DNA from: Staphylococcus arlettae
Lineage (GTDB): Bacteria > Bacillota > Bacilli > Staphylococcales > Staphylococcaceae
DNA length: 33,355 bases
Assembly: GCF_002902345.1 (NCBI RefSeq)
Contig: NZ_PPQB01000019.1
Coordinates: 140,412-173,766, forward strand
Reading direction: 5' to 3'
The notes under the pieces are model-generated. The model searched no databases. It was not told the DNA's origin and saw only the letters and a list, made by a program, of their open reading frames with translations. This document shows, piece after piece, positions 1-7,150 of this stretch (within the stretch, counting starts at the first letter, position 1; each line of letters opens with the position of its first letter). Position numbers and translations under genes: made by a program.

Positions 1-95
1 AGCACTTCAAACCAAGCTTGTTTCAATGCTAGTCATCCTTGCCGGGGTGGGAAGACGAAATCTTTTTTATTAAAATTAGATTTCTGTTCCACTCC
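1..95 (+). repeat. Intergenic repeat family A, copy 1 (truncated by window edge)
   Basis: This is the right-hand part of a repeat seen four times in the window. It contains the shared blocks ctagtcatccttgccgggg and gacgaaatc followed by an imperfect inverse of that block ending in ccactcc. It lies in tandem with copy 2, about 148 nt away. The long open frame across it (39-263) is only translation of the repeat and is not a gene. Confidence 0.85.
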
Positions 96-124
96 ATATT
101 TTATTCGAAACCTCTTTTCATATG

Positions 125-243
125 GGCAGTAGCTGACTGCATTGAAAATGCACTTCAAACCAAGCTTGTTTCAATGCTAGTCATCCTTGCCGGGGAGGGA
201 CGACGAAATCATTTTTTCAAAATCAGATTTCTATCCCACTCCC
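125..243 (+). repeat. Intergenic repeat family A, copy 2
   Basis: Near-complete copy of the family A unit. It begins with ggcagtagctgactgc, which can fold on itself, followed by a second small hairpin (tgcatt-gaa-aatgca), the block ctagtcatccttgccgggg, and a terminal inverted pair (ggga..gaaatc against gatttc..tccc). Unlike copies 3 and 4 it is not preceded by a long terminator hairpin. The pattern resembles the S. aureus intergenic sequence with gtcgtcccacccc; that comparison is from memory. Confidence 0.9.
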
Positions 244-356
244 TTTTAATACTGTTAGCTTGATTAATGAAGTAAGATTTCCCGGGTTATCGCTTTATAT
301 TACATGCTACGCATAATAAATTATTAATAGTAGTGAGTATAGTTGAAGTCTCAAAA

Positions 357-398
357 ACCCTTCAAAGTCAATTTGTATAAAAAACTGCTTTAAAGGGT
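357..398 (-). terminator. Intrinsic terminator of the TetR gene
   Basis: Read on the minus strand, an 11-bp stem (arms 388-398 and 357-367, one G-U pair) is followed by TTTTTGAG. It lies about 30 nt past the stop codon of the TetR gene. The remainder of the non-coding stretch 244-428 shows nothing else I can support. Confidence 0.75.
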
Positions 399-428
399 CG
401 TTATGAGTGTTCGTCTACATATTGAACG

Positions 429-995
429 TTACTTAAGAATTTTTTGAGTTAGAAAGGGTAAAGATTTTTCGATATATACTTGTGGTGACTCATTACTTGT
501 ATAAAACCAGTGATGAGCAACACCATATAAGCCCCATGATAAAAAACGTGCACTTGTAGCTAACGTCTCACGGCTTTCACTAGGATGTTGTTGTTCAATT
601 AAAGATAAAAAGATATCTTCTAATTCTTCTTTAATACGCTTTTCGACTATCTTACCATAGGCTTCACTGTTTAATTTACACTCTTCATGAGTACTTTGAA
701 TATAACTTGTAATCGTAATAAATATATTGCAAAGTGTGTCATGATTGAGCTCTGATGAAACATTAAGTGTACTGTTTAAATTTTTCAAAATTGTTTCCGA
801 CAAAGTATAATCCATAATATCGTATTTATCTATAAAATGAGCATAAAATGTTGCTCGATTGACCGTTGCTTCATCAGTGATATCTTTCACAGTCATGGTG
901 TGTAATTCTTTTTCTTTGGCTATTTTTCTGAAAGCATCCATCAATAACTTTTTAGTTCTAATAATACGTGGATCTATATATTCGGTAGTTGTCAT
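429..995 (-). CDS. TetR/AcrR family transcriptional regulator
   Basis: A 188-residue one-domain repressor of usual TetR length. The N-terminal helix-turn-helix spans about residues 12-58, with the typical run of TVKDITDEA, NRATFYAHF and DKYDI. The C-terminal part (about 60-188) is the variable ligand-binding and dimer domain and has no recognisable ligand signature. The start is ATG behind AAGGAG. It lies 95 nt downstream of an exporter on the same strand but has its own sigma-A promoter, so it may repress itself and the exporter; that link is inference. The N-terminal half resembles the FarR-like regulator at 28545-29099, but the C-terminal halves look unrelated. Confidence 0.9.
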   Translation of the reverse strand: MTTTEYIDPRIIRTKKLLMDAFRKIAKEKELHTMTVKDITDEATVNRATFYAHFIDKYDIMDYTLSETILKNLNSTLNVSSELNHDTLCNIFITITSYIQSTHEECKLNSEAYGKIVEKRIKEELEDIFLSLIEQQHPSESRETLATSARFLSWGLYGVAHHWFYTSNESPQVYIEKSLPFLTQKILK

Positions 996-1029
996 TTACA
1001 GTCGCTCCTTGAATATAGAAGTTAATTAA

Positions 1030-1058
1030 ATTATGTTTATTTCAACAATCATTGTCAA
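1030..1058 (-). promoter_or_regulatory. Sigma-A promoter of the TetR gene with possible operator
   Basis: On the minus strand TTGACA, a 17-nt spacer and CATAAT lie about 35 nt upstream of the TetR start. An inverted repeat ACAAT-C-ATTGT at 1046-1056 overlaps the -35 box and is a candidate autoregulatory operator, but it is short. Confidence 0.7.
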
Positions 1059-1090
1059 TGTAAGAGATTTATGTAGGTAAATACCACTAT

Positions 1091-2050
1091 TTAGCTGTCT
1101 GCTTGTTTTTCTTGTATTAATCCGTTAGACATACTATAAATAATGATACCAAACATAATTATAATAATACCAATAATACTAAGTGGCGTTGGAAGTGCGA
1201 TGCCGAGTAACAACATTTCTCCAATTAAAGTGAAAACAATTTCCATAGCTTGAGTCGATTCGACGGCAGCTAGTTTTGCTTGGTTATGTTTCACTAGATT
1301 AGTAGCATAAAAGAATAAAAATGTCGCAATTATGCCTGAAAAGATTGCTACAATAAATGATTGTAGTGTTTGTGATGGTGATGGTAATCCGTGTGATGAG
1401 ACGCCTAGCACAAAAATAACAAGCCAAATAGGCAGTGTTACTAATGTCATACCGTAGATTCGTTCAAAAGTAGATAATTGATTATCTACTAACACCATCA
1501 TTTTTCTATTCCCTAAAGGATAACAAAAGCCTGCAATAACTAAAGGTACTACTGATAATAAGAAAGTCGTAAATTTAATAGAAGTTGCGTTGGGAATTTG
1601 TACCAGAATTACACCGACAATCATAATGCTGGAAATAGCTACTGAACGCCACGAGATACGTTCACGTATCAAAATTGTTTGATTACGGTAATTAACTTGT
1701 TCGTAAAATAATGGTGCTAATAATAAACCACAAATAATAGTTAATTGCCAAGTAGATGAAATCAACCAGCCAGGACTATAATCTGCAACAAATGTTATAG
1801 GAACGTAAAAACAGACGAAACCTAATGTACTCCATAGTATCCAGGCACTCAAATTTTGACGTATATGACGATGTACATGACGGTGACGTTGGTGTATAGC
1901 GACAAAAATAAGAAGCAAAGGAAACATAAATATATAACGCAATGACGCGCTAAACATCCAAGAGCCACTATTATTGGACATTACATGATTTAATATAAAG
2001 GTAAATGAAAAAAATAATGCTCCTAAAACCCCAATTAAGATAGCTTTCAT
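1091..2050 (-). CDS. EmrE/DMT-type multidrug resistance efflux transporter
   Basis: A 319-residue integral membrane protein with about ten hydrophobic segments and no soluble domain, as in the ten-helix drug/metabolite transporter superfamily. The N-terminus (GALFFSFTFILNHVM) and the pattern of two similar halves fit the PF13536 'multidrug resistance efflux transporter' group. A His/Arg-rich cytoplasmic stretch (HQRHRHVHRHIRQ) follows the second helix. The start is ATG behind GAGGTG. It is followed on the same strand by a TetR regulator, the usual partner of small exporters. Substrate is unknown. Superfamily assignment is firm; drug export is inferred. Confidence 0.85.
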   Translation of the reverse strand: MKAILIGVLGALFFSFTFILNHVMSNNSGSWMFSASLRYIFMFPLLLIFVAIHQRHRHVHRHIRQNLSAWILWSTLGFVCFYVPITFVADYSPGWLISSTWQLTIICGLLLAPLFYEQVNYRNQTILIRERISWRSVAISSIMIVGVILVQIPNATSIKFTTFLLSVVPLVIAGFCYPLGNRKMMVLVDNQLSTFERIYGMTLVTLPIWLVIFVLGVSSHGLPSPSQTLQSFIVAIFSGIIATFLFFYATNLVKHNQAKLAAVESTQAMEIVFTLIGEMLLLGIALPTPLSIIGIIIIMFGIIIYSMSNGLIQEKQADS

Positions 2051-2278
2051 TAAAACACCTCGTTAATTATATTATTATTTTAAATTTATCACTTTATTCA
2101 CTAATTGCAATAAATGTTTAATAAATAAATAATATGGTTTGAATACAAATAAACAACTACTTTTTTAAATACTAAAAATAAAATTTATGAAGGCGTTTTC
2201 AAAAATTAAAAAAAGGGAATAATATTTTATATTAACTGTTCAAAGGTAAGAATAGTTATAGGGGTATGAAGTGTGAGG

Positions 2279-2297
2279 TAAAATCATAATGATTTTA
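2279..2297. promoter_or_regulatory. Perfect 9-bp-arm palindrome upstream of the permease
   Basis: TAAAATCAT-A-ATGATTTTA is a perfect inverted repeat with a one-base centre, ending 28 nt before the permease ATG. It is AT-rich and lacks a T-run, so it looks more like a protein operator than a terminator. The regulator is not identifiable; the ATAATGATT core is faintly like Fur-family boxes but does not match well. Confidence 0.45.
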
Positions 2298-2325
2298 TCT
2301 GTCTATTGTTACAAGGGGGAAAACA

Positions 2326-3690
2326 ATGGAAACAAAATTACATAGAGAATTAAGTAATCGTCATATTCAGTTAATTGCAATAGGTGGTGCGATTGGTACA
2401 GGATTATTTTTAGGGGCTGGTCAATCCATTCATTTAGCAGGGCCATCTATATTGTTAACCTATATTATTGTTGGCTTTGTCTTATTTATGTTTATGCGAG
2501 CAATGGGGGAAATGTTATTATCCAATACAAAATTTAATTCATTTGCAGACATAACTAATGAATATGTTGGACCACTTGCTGGTTTTATCACTGGGTGGAC
2601 ATATTGGTTAACTTGGACTGTATCAGGTATGGCTGAAGTTACAGCTGTTGCTAAATATGTGTCGTTTTGGGTGCCACAAATACCTAATTGGATCACAGCT
2701 TTAGCTTGTATTTTATTATTATTAGCGTTTAACTTACTAAGTACTCGAATGTTTGGAGAATTAGAATTTTGGTTTGCGATTATCAAAGTAGTTACTATTA
2801 TCGCTTTAATAGTAGTAGGTATTGTAATGGTGGTAATGGCAGTAAAAACACCATATGGTCAAGCGAGTGTTAGTAATATTTACAGTCATGGTGGTCTATT
2901 TCCTAATGGAGCTTCAGGATTTTTAATGTCGTTCCAAATGGCAATATTTTCATTTTTAGGTATTGAATTGATTGGTATTACAGCAGGTGAAACTAAAAAT
3001 CCACATAAAACCATACCGCAGGCAATTAACAATGTACCATTTCGTATTTTAATTTTTTATATTGGCGCGTTAGCTGTTATTATTTCTATTATTCCATGGA
3101 ATGAGTTGGATCCTAATGACAGTCCTTTTGTACGATTATTTGCGCTGATTGGCATTCCTTTTGCAGCGGGTATTATAAATTTCGTTGTTTTAACGGCTGC
3201 TGCTTCTGCATGTAATAGTGGTATCTTTTCGAATAGTCGAACTCTGTTTGGTTTAGCTGATAGAAAGCAGGCACCACAAAGGTTGGGTATTACAAATCGT
3301 AAAGGAATACCAATGAATGCATTGCTTGTGTCATGTGCATGTTTATCTATAGCAGTCTTGCTAAATTATTTTATTCCTAATGCGACCACAGTATTTGTTT
3401 ATATCAGCACGGTATCTACAGTATTAAATATTGTAATTTGGACGTTAATTACGATTGCCTATTATAGATATGCCAAAAAACATCCACAATTACATGCACA
3501 AAGTAACTATAAACTACCTGGTGGTAAGATAATGGCACTTAGTATTATCGTCTTTTTTGCGTTTATATTTTGCGTATTATTTATTAATCCAAGCACACGT
3601 ATTGGCGTTATTTTAGCCCCTTTATGGTTTGTTATTATCACATTATTTTATTTCAAACAACGACACAAATTAAAACAAAATAAGTTGTAA
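2326..3690 (+). CDS. Amino acid permease, APC superfamily (AAT family)
   Basis: A 454-residue secondary transporter with about twelve membrane helices. The N-terminus holds the family signature: LSNRHIQLIAIGGAIGTGLF, then GAGQSIHLAGPS in helix 1, and the helix 2 run MRAMGEM. Length and motifs match the proton-coupled amino acid transporter family that includes CycA, AroP and GabP, most like the D-serine/D-alanine/glycine group, though specificity cannot be read. The start is ATG behind AAGGGGG. It is followed after 36 nt by a nucleoside hydrolase and probably shares its transcript, which ends at the terminator at 4674-4707. Pairing an amino acid carrier with a nucleosidase is unusual. Confidence 0.9.
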   Translation: METKLHRELSNRHIQLIAIGGAIGTGLFLGAGQSIHLAGPSILLTYIIVGFVLFMFMRAMGEMLLSNTKFNSFADITNEYVGPLAGFITGWTYWLTWTVSGMAEVTAVAKYVSFWVPQIPNWITALACILLLLAFNLLSTRMFGELEFWFAIIKVVTIIALIVVGIVMVVMAVKTPYGQASVSNIYSHGGLFPNGASGFLMSFQMAIFSFLGIELIGITAGETKNPHKTIPQAINNVPFRILIFYIGALAVIISIIPWNELDPNDSPFVRLFALIGIPFAAGIINFVVLTAAASACNSGIFSNSRTLFGLADRKQAPQRLGITNRKGIPMNALLVSCACLSIAVLLNYFIPNATTVFVYISTVSTVLNIVIWTLITIAYYRYAKKHPQLHAQSNYKLPGGKIMALSIIVFFAFIFCVLFINPSTRIGVILAPLWFVIITLFYFKQRHKLKQNKL

Positions 3691-3726
3691 CATAGCAATT
3701 TATTGAAAAATATAGAGGTGAGTATA

Positions 3727-4665
3727 ATGAGTGAAAAAATTATTATGGATTGTGACCCAGGACATGATGATGCCATTGCTATGATCTTAGCAGGCGCTCG
3801 AACAAGTCACTTGGAAATTTTAGCTGTGACTACCGTATCTGGTAATCAAGCAGTGAGTAAAAATACACGTAATGCATTGAATGTGTTAGATATTATGGGC
3901 AAAGGAGAAATTCCAGTTTCTATGGGTGCATCACGACCATTGATTAAGGAGCCATCATTTGCAGAAGAAATTCATGGTGTAACTGGTTTAGACGGTCCTA
4001 AGTTACCTGAAACACCACGCCACCATGCTACACCACATCATGCTGCAGATGTTATCATTGATGCTGTTAAAAATAGTGATGAGCCAGTCACAATTGTAGC
4101 CACGGGACCATTGACTAATATTGCGACGGCATTAATTCGAGATGCTAAAATAGTACAAAATATCAAATCAATCACTATAATGGGTGGAGGTACTTTCGGC
4201 AATTGGACGCCCACAGCTGAATTTAATATTTGGGCCGATGCTGAAGCGGCGCAACGCGTGTTTAATTGTGGAGCGAGAATTAATGTGTTTGGATTAGATG
4301 TAACACATCAAGTACTTGCTACAGATGATATTATTCAACGTTTTGCGCTGATTAATAATGATGTCGCAGGCTTTGTAGTTGAGTTACTGAAATTCTTTAA
4401 GTCTACGTATAAAACATACTTTGACATGGATGGCGGTCCTATTCACGATGCATGTGCAATTTTATATTTGATTAAACCAGAATTGTTCAAAATGCAACAT
4501 ACGCATATTGCTATTGAACATCATTCCGCACTCACATATGGTACGATGTCTGTCGATTTGAATAATGTAACTGATGGGGAAAAGAATGCTTATTTTGCTG
4601 TAGATGTTAATGTTGAGGCCATTTGGCAAGTGATGGAGCAATTATTAGCAGATTATAACTTGTAA
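3727..4665 (+). CDS. Nucleoside hydrolase (IunH/RihA-B family)
   Basis: Hydrolyses the N-glycosidic bond of ribonucleosides to give a free base and ribose, in the cytoplasm. The N-terminal calcium-site signature DCDPGHDDA is intact (Asp10, Asp14, Asp15), and the C-terminal GGPIHDACAI motif supplies the late Asp and His. Other family blocks are visible: VTIVATGPLTNIA, SITIMGGG and AEFNIWADAEAA. The chosen ATG has GAGGTG six nt upstream; an ATG 24 nt earlier lacks a site and would give 320 rather than 312 residues. It is co-oriented and closely spaced with the upstream permease. Substrate preference (pyrimidine or inosine-uridine) cannot be decided. Confidence 0.93.
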   Translation: MSEKIIMDCDPGHDDAIAMILAGARTSHLEILAVTTVSGNQAVSKNTRNALNVLDIMGKGEIPVSMGASRPLIKEPSFAEEIHGVTGLDGPKLPETPRHHATPHHAADVIIDAVKNSDEPVTIVATGPLTNIATALIRDAKIVQNIKSITIMGGGTFGNWTPTAEFNIWADAEAAQRVFNCGARINVFGLDVTHQVLATDDIIQRFALINNDVAGFVVELLKFFKSTYKTYFDMDGGPIHDACAILYLIKPELFKMQHTHIAIEHHSALTYGTMSVDLNNVTDGEKNAYFAVDVNVEAIWQVMEQLLADYNL

Positions 4666-4673
4666 AACCCTTT

Positions 4674-4707
4674 ACCGTAAGTCGTGATTACTACTTACGG
4701 TTTTTTT
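4674..4707 (+). terminator. Intrinsic terminator of the permease-nucleosidase operon
   Basis: Stem ACCGTAAGT (4674-4682) pairs perfectly with ACTTACGGT (4693-4701) around a 10-nt loop and runs into seven T residues. It begins 9 nt after the nucleosidase stop. Confidence 0.92.
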
Positions 4708-4731
4708 AATACTTTATTCCAACTAAAGTAT

Positions 4732-4768
4732 GAGTGGGATTTGAGGACTATTAACTAGCATTGCAAAG
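4732..4768 (-). repeat. Probable internally deleted remnant of repeat family A, reversed
   Basis: Contains GAGTGGGAT at 4732 and AACTAGCATTG at 4753, which match the inverse complement of the end (tcccactc) and middle (caatgctagt) of family A, with most of the intervening sequence missing. A TATAAT at 4770-4775 lies at its edge and may serve the downstream peptidase gene. Confidence 0.5.
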
Positions 4769-4823
4769 CTATAATAAGTATACTTAATGACCACAGAAAT
4801 TTTAAGAAAGGTGATTTATCAAC

Positions 4824-5405
4824 TTGAAAAATCGTATTAACGCTATAGTTATATTTCTGTTGTTTTTAATTCCTTTATTTACAGTCATTTATTATTTTGA
4901 GCCAATTAAACATTGGATAGAGGATGTGAATGAAAAATATGCTGTGACAGAAACAGGACAAGATTCAGAATCACAGCAATTTTTCAATTTTAGTAGAGAA
5001 ACTGAGAATTTTGGTGAATACGAACGCAGTGATTTTGGAAATAACGCAAAACATTATGGTATAGATTATCATTTGGCAGAAGATACACCAGTAAAAGCTG
5101 TAACACATGGTACAGTTACGCGTTTATTTGATAATGAGTTTGGCGGTAAAGTGTTACAAATCACTGAAAGTAATGGCAATTATTATCAATGGTATATGCA
5201 TCTAAATGATTATAAAGTCAAAGAAGGAGATACGGTAAAACCGGGGCAAGTTATTGCACTTTCAGGTAATACTGGTAAACAAACTACAGGACCACATTTA
5301 CATTTTCAAAGAATGCAAGGCGGTATAGGCAATGATTACGCAGAAGACCCTAATAACTATATAGAGCAACTACCAGAAGGTGAACGTAGTTTATATGATG
5401 CATAA
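4824..5405 (+). CDS. Membrane-anchored M23 family metallopeptidase
   Basis: A 193-residue cell-wall hydrolase. Residues 7-25 form one hydrophobic helix with a short positive N-terminus, so the protein is an anchored or slowly cleaved exported enzyme with the catalytic domain outside. The M23 (LytM/lysostaphin) fold spans about 70-165, and every expected residue is present: zinc ligands His77, Asp81 (HxxxD) and His160, and active-site histidines His126 (YMHL) and His158 (HLH). Translation starts at TTG behind AAAGGTGAT; no better in-frame start exists. Size and single anchor recall S. aureus LytU, but I cannot confirm orthology. The likely target is peptide bonds of the peptidoglycan bridge. 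The gene ends only 10 nt from the convergent glycosylase gene. Confidence 0.9.
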   Translation: MKNRINAIVIFLLFLIPLFTVIYYFEPIKHWIEDVNEKYAVTETGQDSESQQFFNFSRETENFGEYERSDFGNNAKHYGIDYHLAEDTPVKAVTHGTVTRLFDNEFGGKVLQITESNGNYYQWYMHLNDYKVKEGDTVKPGQVIALSGNTGKQTTGPHLHFQRMQGGIGNDYAEDPNNYIEQLPEGERSLYDA

Positions 5406-5415
5406 TTGTGACATA

Positions 5416-6066
5416 TTAAAGTACATCAATATGATCATATTCTAAGTACCCGCGTCGGATGGCTTCCCATAAATAAAGCGCACCTATTGTTTGGCACCCA
5501 GTCCATCGTTGATTACATTGTTTTAAAGTTTCAGCTTTAGTTGTATTTGTTGGTTGATATAACCATTGAGCTGCACGTTGCAAACCGACATCTTTCACAG
5601 GAAGAATATCTATTCGGTGTAAGGTGAATATAAGATATATTTCCGCAGTCCATTGACCTATACCTTTCACTTGTGTCAAGTTGCGAGTGACTGCTGTGTT
5701 CGATAAATAAGGTAGCTTTTGGAAATCTATGTTACCAGCTTGCACATGCTCTAATAGTGCTATAATGCACTGCGTTTTCGCTCGTGATAATCCTAGTTCT
5801 TGTAGTTTTGTAGCTGATAACTTAGATAATGATGCTATTGACCAATCATCATTCACTGTCTCAGTTAAGCGTTGAAAAATCGTTTGTGCTAACTTTACAG
5901 TGATTTGTTGACCGATGATTGAGCGTATTATAGATTTTAGCGGACTTGGTCGCTTAGGAAATGTAATTGGCCCGATGTGTTTTATCAGTTTTTCCAGTTG
6001 CGCATCTTGTGTTATTAGTTGTTTAATACAAGGATGAGACAATTCAATCATATTTGAAGTTGTCAT
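5416..6066 (-). CDS. DNA-3-methyladenine glycosylase II, AlkA-like (HhH-GPD)
   Basis: A monofunctional base-excision glycosylase of 216 residues that should remove alkylated purines from DNA. The HhH-GPD core is clear: helix block SIIRSIIGQQIT at about 45-56, hairpin VKGIGQWTA at 133-141, and the catalytic aspartate Asp159 in LPVKDVG. The lysine that marks bifunctional glycosylase/lyases of the Nth type is absent, and there is no iron-sulphur cysteine loop. Trp139 next to the hairpin is typical of AlkA. It lacks the E. coli AlkA N-terminal domain, as many Firmicute forms do. Its ATG overlaps the stop of the upstream DUF488 gene in an ATGA arrangement, so the two are translationally coupled. 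Confidence 0.9.
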   Translation of the reverse strand: MTTSNMIELSHPCIKQLITQDAQLEKLIKHIGPITFPKRPSPLKSIIRSIIGQQITVKLAQTIFQRLTETVNDDWSIASLSKLSATKLQELGLSRAKTQCIIALLEHVQAGNIDFQKLPYLSNTAVTRNLTQVKGIGQWTAEIYLIFTLHRIDILPVKDVGLQRAAQWLYQPTNTTKAETLKQCNQRWTGCQTIGALYLWEAIRRGYLEYDHIDVL

Positions 6067-6431
6067 TGTGATAACCTCTCTTCTAAAAATGAACGTAATA
6101 CTACAGCGTGATTATAAGTTTCATCTTTTGCCCCATACAGTAATAACAAATCATTGTTATTGTTTTTTAAGATGTCTTGAATGTTTTGGACTTCTGTTTT
6201 TTGTGCATCATTAGATTCTAGTTCCTTGAGATAAGAAGCTTTAAATTCTTCAAATTTATTTGGATCATGGTTAAACCATTTACGTAATGTAGGAGATGGG
6301 GCGATATCTTTTAACCAATAGTCTAAATTAGCATTTTCTTTTGATACACCACGTGGCCACACACGATCCACTAAGATACGAATGCCTTTAGATTGTTGTT
6401 TAGCATAGATTCTTTCGCATTTTATATGCAT
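6063..6431 (-). CDS. DUF488 family protein
   Basis: A 122-residue soluble protein of the DUF488 (YeaO-like) family. Family signatures are ILVDRVWPRG at about 19-28, the following LDYWLKDIAPSP, LRKWFNHDP, and the late LLYGAKDETYNHAVVL. Its biochemical role is not established. The start is the ATG eight nt past GGAGG; an ATG 15 nt earlier is inside the ribosome binding site itself and is unlikely. Its last codon overlaps the first of the AlkA-like glycosylase, which makes a role connected to DNA alkylation or nucleotide damage a reasonable but untested inference. Confidence 0.88.
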   Translation of the reverse strand: MHIKCERIYAKQQSKGIRILVDRVWPRGVSKENANLDYWLKDIAPSPTLRKWFNHDPNKFEEFKASYLKELESNDAQKTEVQNIQDILKNNNNDLLLLYGAKDETYNHAVVLRSFLEERLSQ

Positions 6432-6601
6432 TTTTAAAACCTCCATGTAAGTAATAGTAATTGTCGCTCTTAACTGAATATAATATCTAGTATGTTAATT
6501 TCCTTCTTTAGTATGTTTTAATCATCGTAGTTAGTCTTGAAATTTACTATTTTGTATTTTGGGTATAGATATTATAAAGAAATAAAAGGAAGTGTTTTAA
6601 C

Positions 6602-7018
6602 ATGAATAAATTTAACAATGTTCAACCACCTAAACAATTTCAATATAAAAATCAGTCTGTTCGCATTAAAAATTATTATGAATTTAAATGTGATAATCGT
6701 ATCTACTTTTCTCAAACGAAGCATATAGATTTAGCCATGCACACTTACAAGTTCGATATAGAAATCTTATCTCCAATTGACGATTATGGTTTAGCTTTAG
6801 ATTTTAATGTAGTAGATAAAATTTATAAACAATATTTAGCACCGTATTTAGATAAACAATTACTCAATGAAACATTACCCGAGATGAATACGACTGCTGA
6901 AAATATTGCATTTTGGATTTGGGAACAATTTGAGCTTAACTTGCCAACTGGTAATACGTTGAAAAAACTTAATTTTTACGAAAACGCGACTCAAGGTTTA
7001 GTGTTAACAAATGAGTAA
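6602..7018 (+). CDS. Degenerate 6-pyruvoyl-tetrahydropterin synthase/QueD-like protein
   Basis: A 138-residue protein whose order of motifs resembles the PTPS/QueD family: MHTYKFDIEI (about 46-55) for HGHNYxVxV, GLALDF (63-68) for GMVIDF, LDKQLLN (83-89) for LDHKLLN, NTTAENIAFWIWE (96-108) for PTAENLAxYI, and FYENATQG (125-132) for YETxxxxA. The usual zinc site and catalytic histidine look lost: the first His of HGH is Ala45, the catalytic His of the DH pair is Lys85, and no FxAAH motif precedes them. Glu127, the usual pterin-anchoring residue, is kept. Enzyme activity is therefore doubtful. The gene is monocistronic, with AAGGAAGTG before ATG, and no queuosine or folate gene is adjacent. Family call is by eye and moderate. 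Confidence 0.65.
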   Translation: MNKFNNVQPPKQFQYKNQSVRIKNYYEFKCDNRIYFSQTKHIDLAMHTYKFDIEILSPIDDYGLALDFNVVDKIYKQYLAPYLDKQLLNETLPEMNTTAENIAFWIWEQFELNLPTGNTLKKLNFYENATQGLVLTNE

Positions 7019-7083
7019 ATACAATTATAGATTTTTTAGTAGACAAACACTCTATCAAATGTAGTTTAGAGTTAGTTAAAATA

Positions 7084-7116
7084 AATATTCTGAAAATTCA
7101 GAATGTATGTTATATT
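7084..7116 (+). promoter_or_regulatory. CodY-like box overlapping an extended -10 promoter
   Basis: AATATTCTGAAAATT (7084-7098) differs at one position from the CodY consensus AATTTTCWGAAAATT. It lies inside a perfect palindrome ATTCTGAA-AA-TTCAGAAT (7087-7104). The extended -10 TGT-TATATT ends at 7116, and the place of its -35 (about 7088-7093) falls within the box, an arrangement suited to repression. No good -35 hexamer is present. Confidence 0.6.
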
Positions 7117-7150
7117 GATAGGTACATTTCATAATTTGGAGGTACCACAC

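Noticed and set aside
39..263. Open frame of 74 codons at the left edge
   Set aside because: It runs across two copies of repeat family A, has no ribosome binding site, and similar sequence recurs between genes elsewhere in the window.
4824..4826. Suspicion that the M23 peptidase gene is truncated at its start
   Set aside because: A TTG codon with AAAGGTGAT upstream gives a complete anchored protein with an intact N-terminal helix, so it is whole.
5406..5415. Search for a terminator between the convergent peptidase and glycosylase genes
   Set aside because: Only 10 nt separate the stop codons and no hairpin is present, so transcripts probably overlap; nothing to annotate.
6561..6566. GGGTAT resembling a sigma-B -10 upstream of the PTPS-like gene
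   Set aside because: No GTTT-type -35 element lies 12-15 nt upstream, so sigma-B control cannot be supported.
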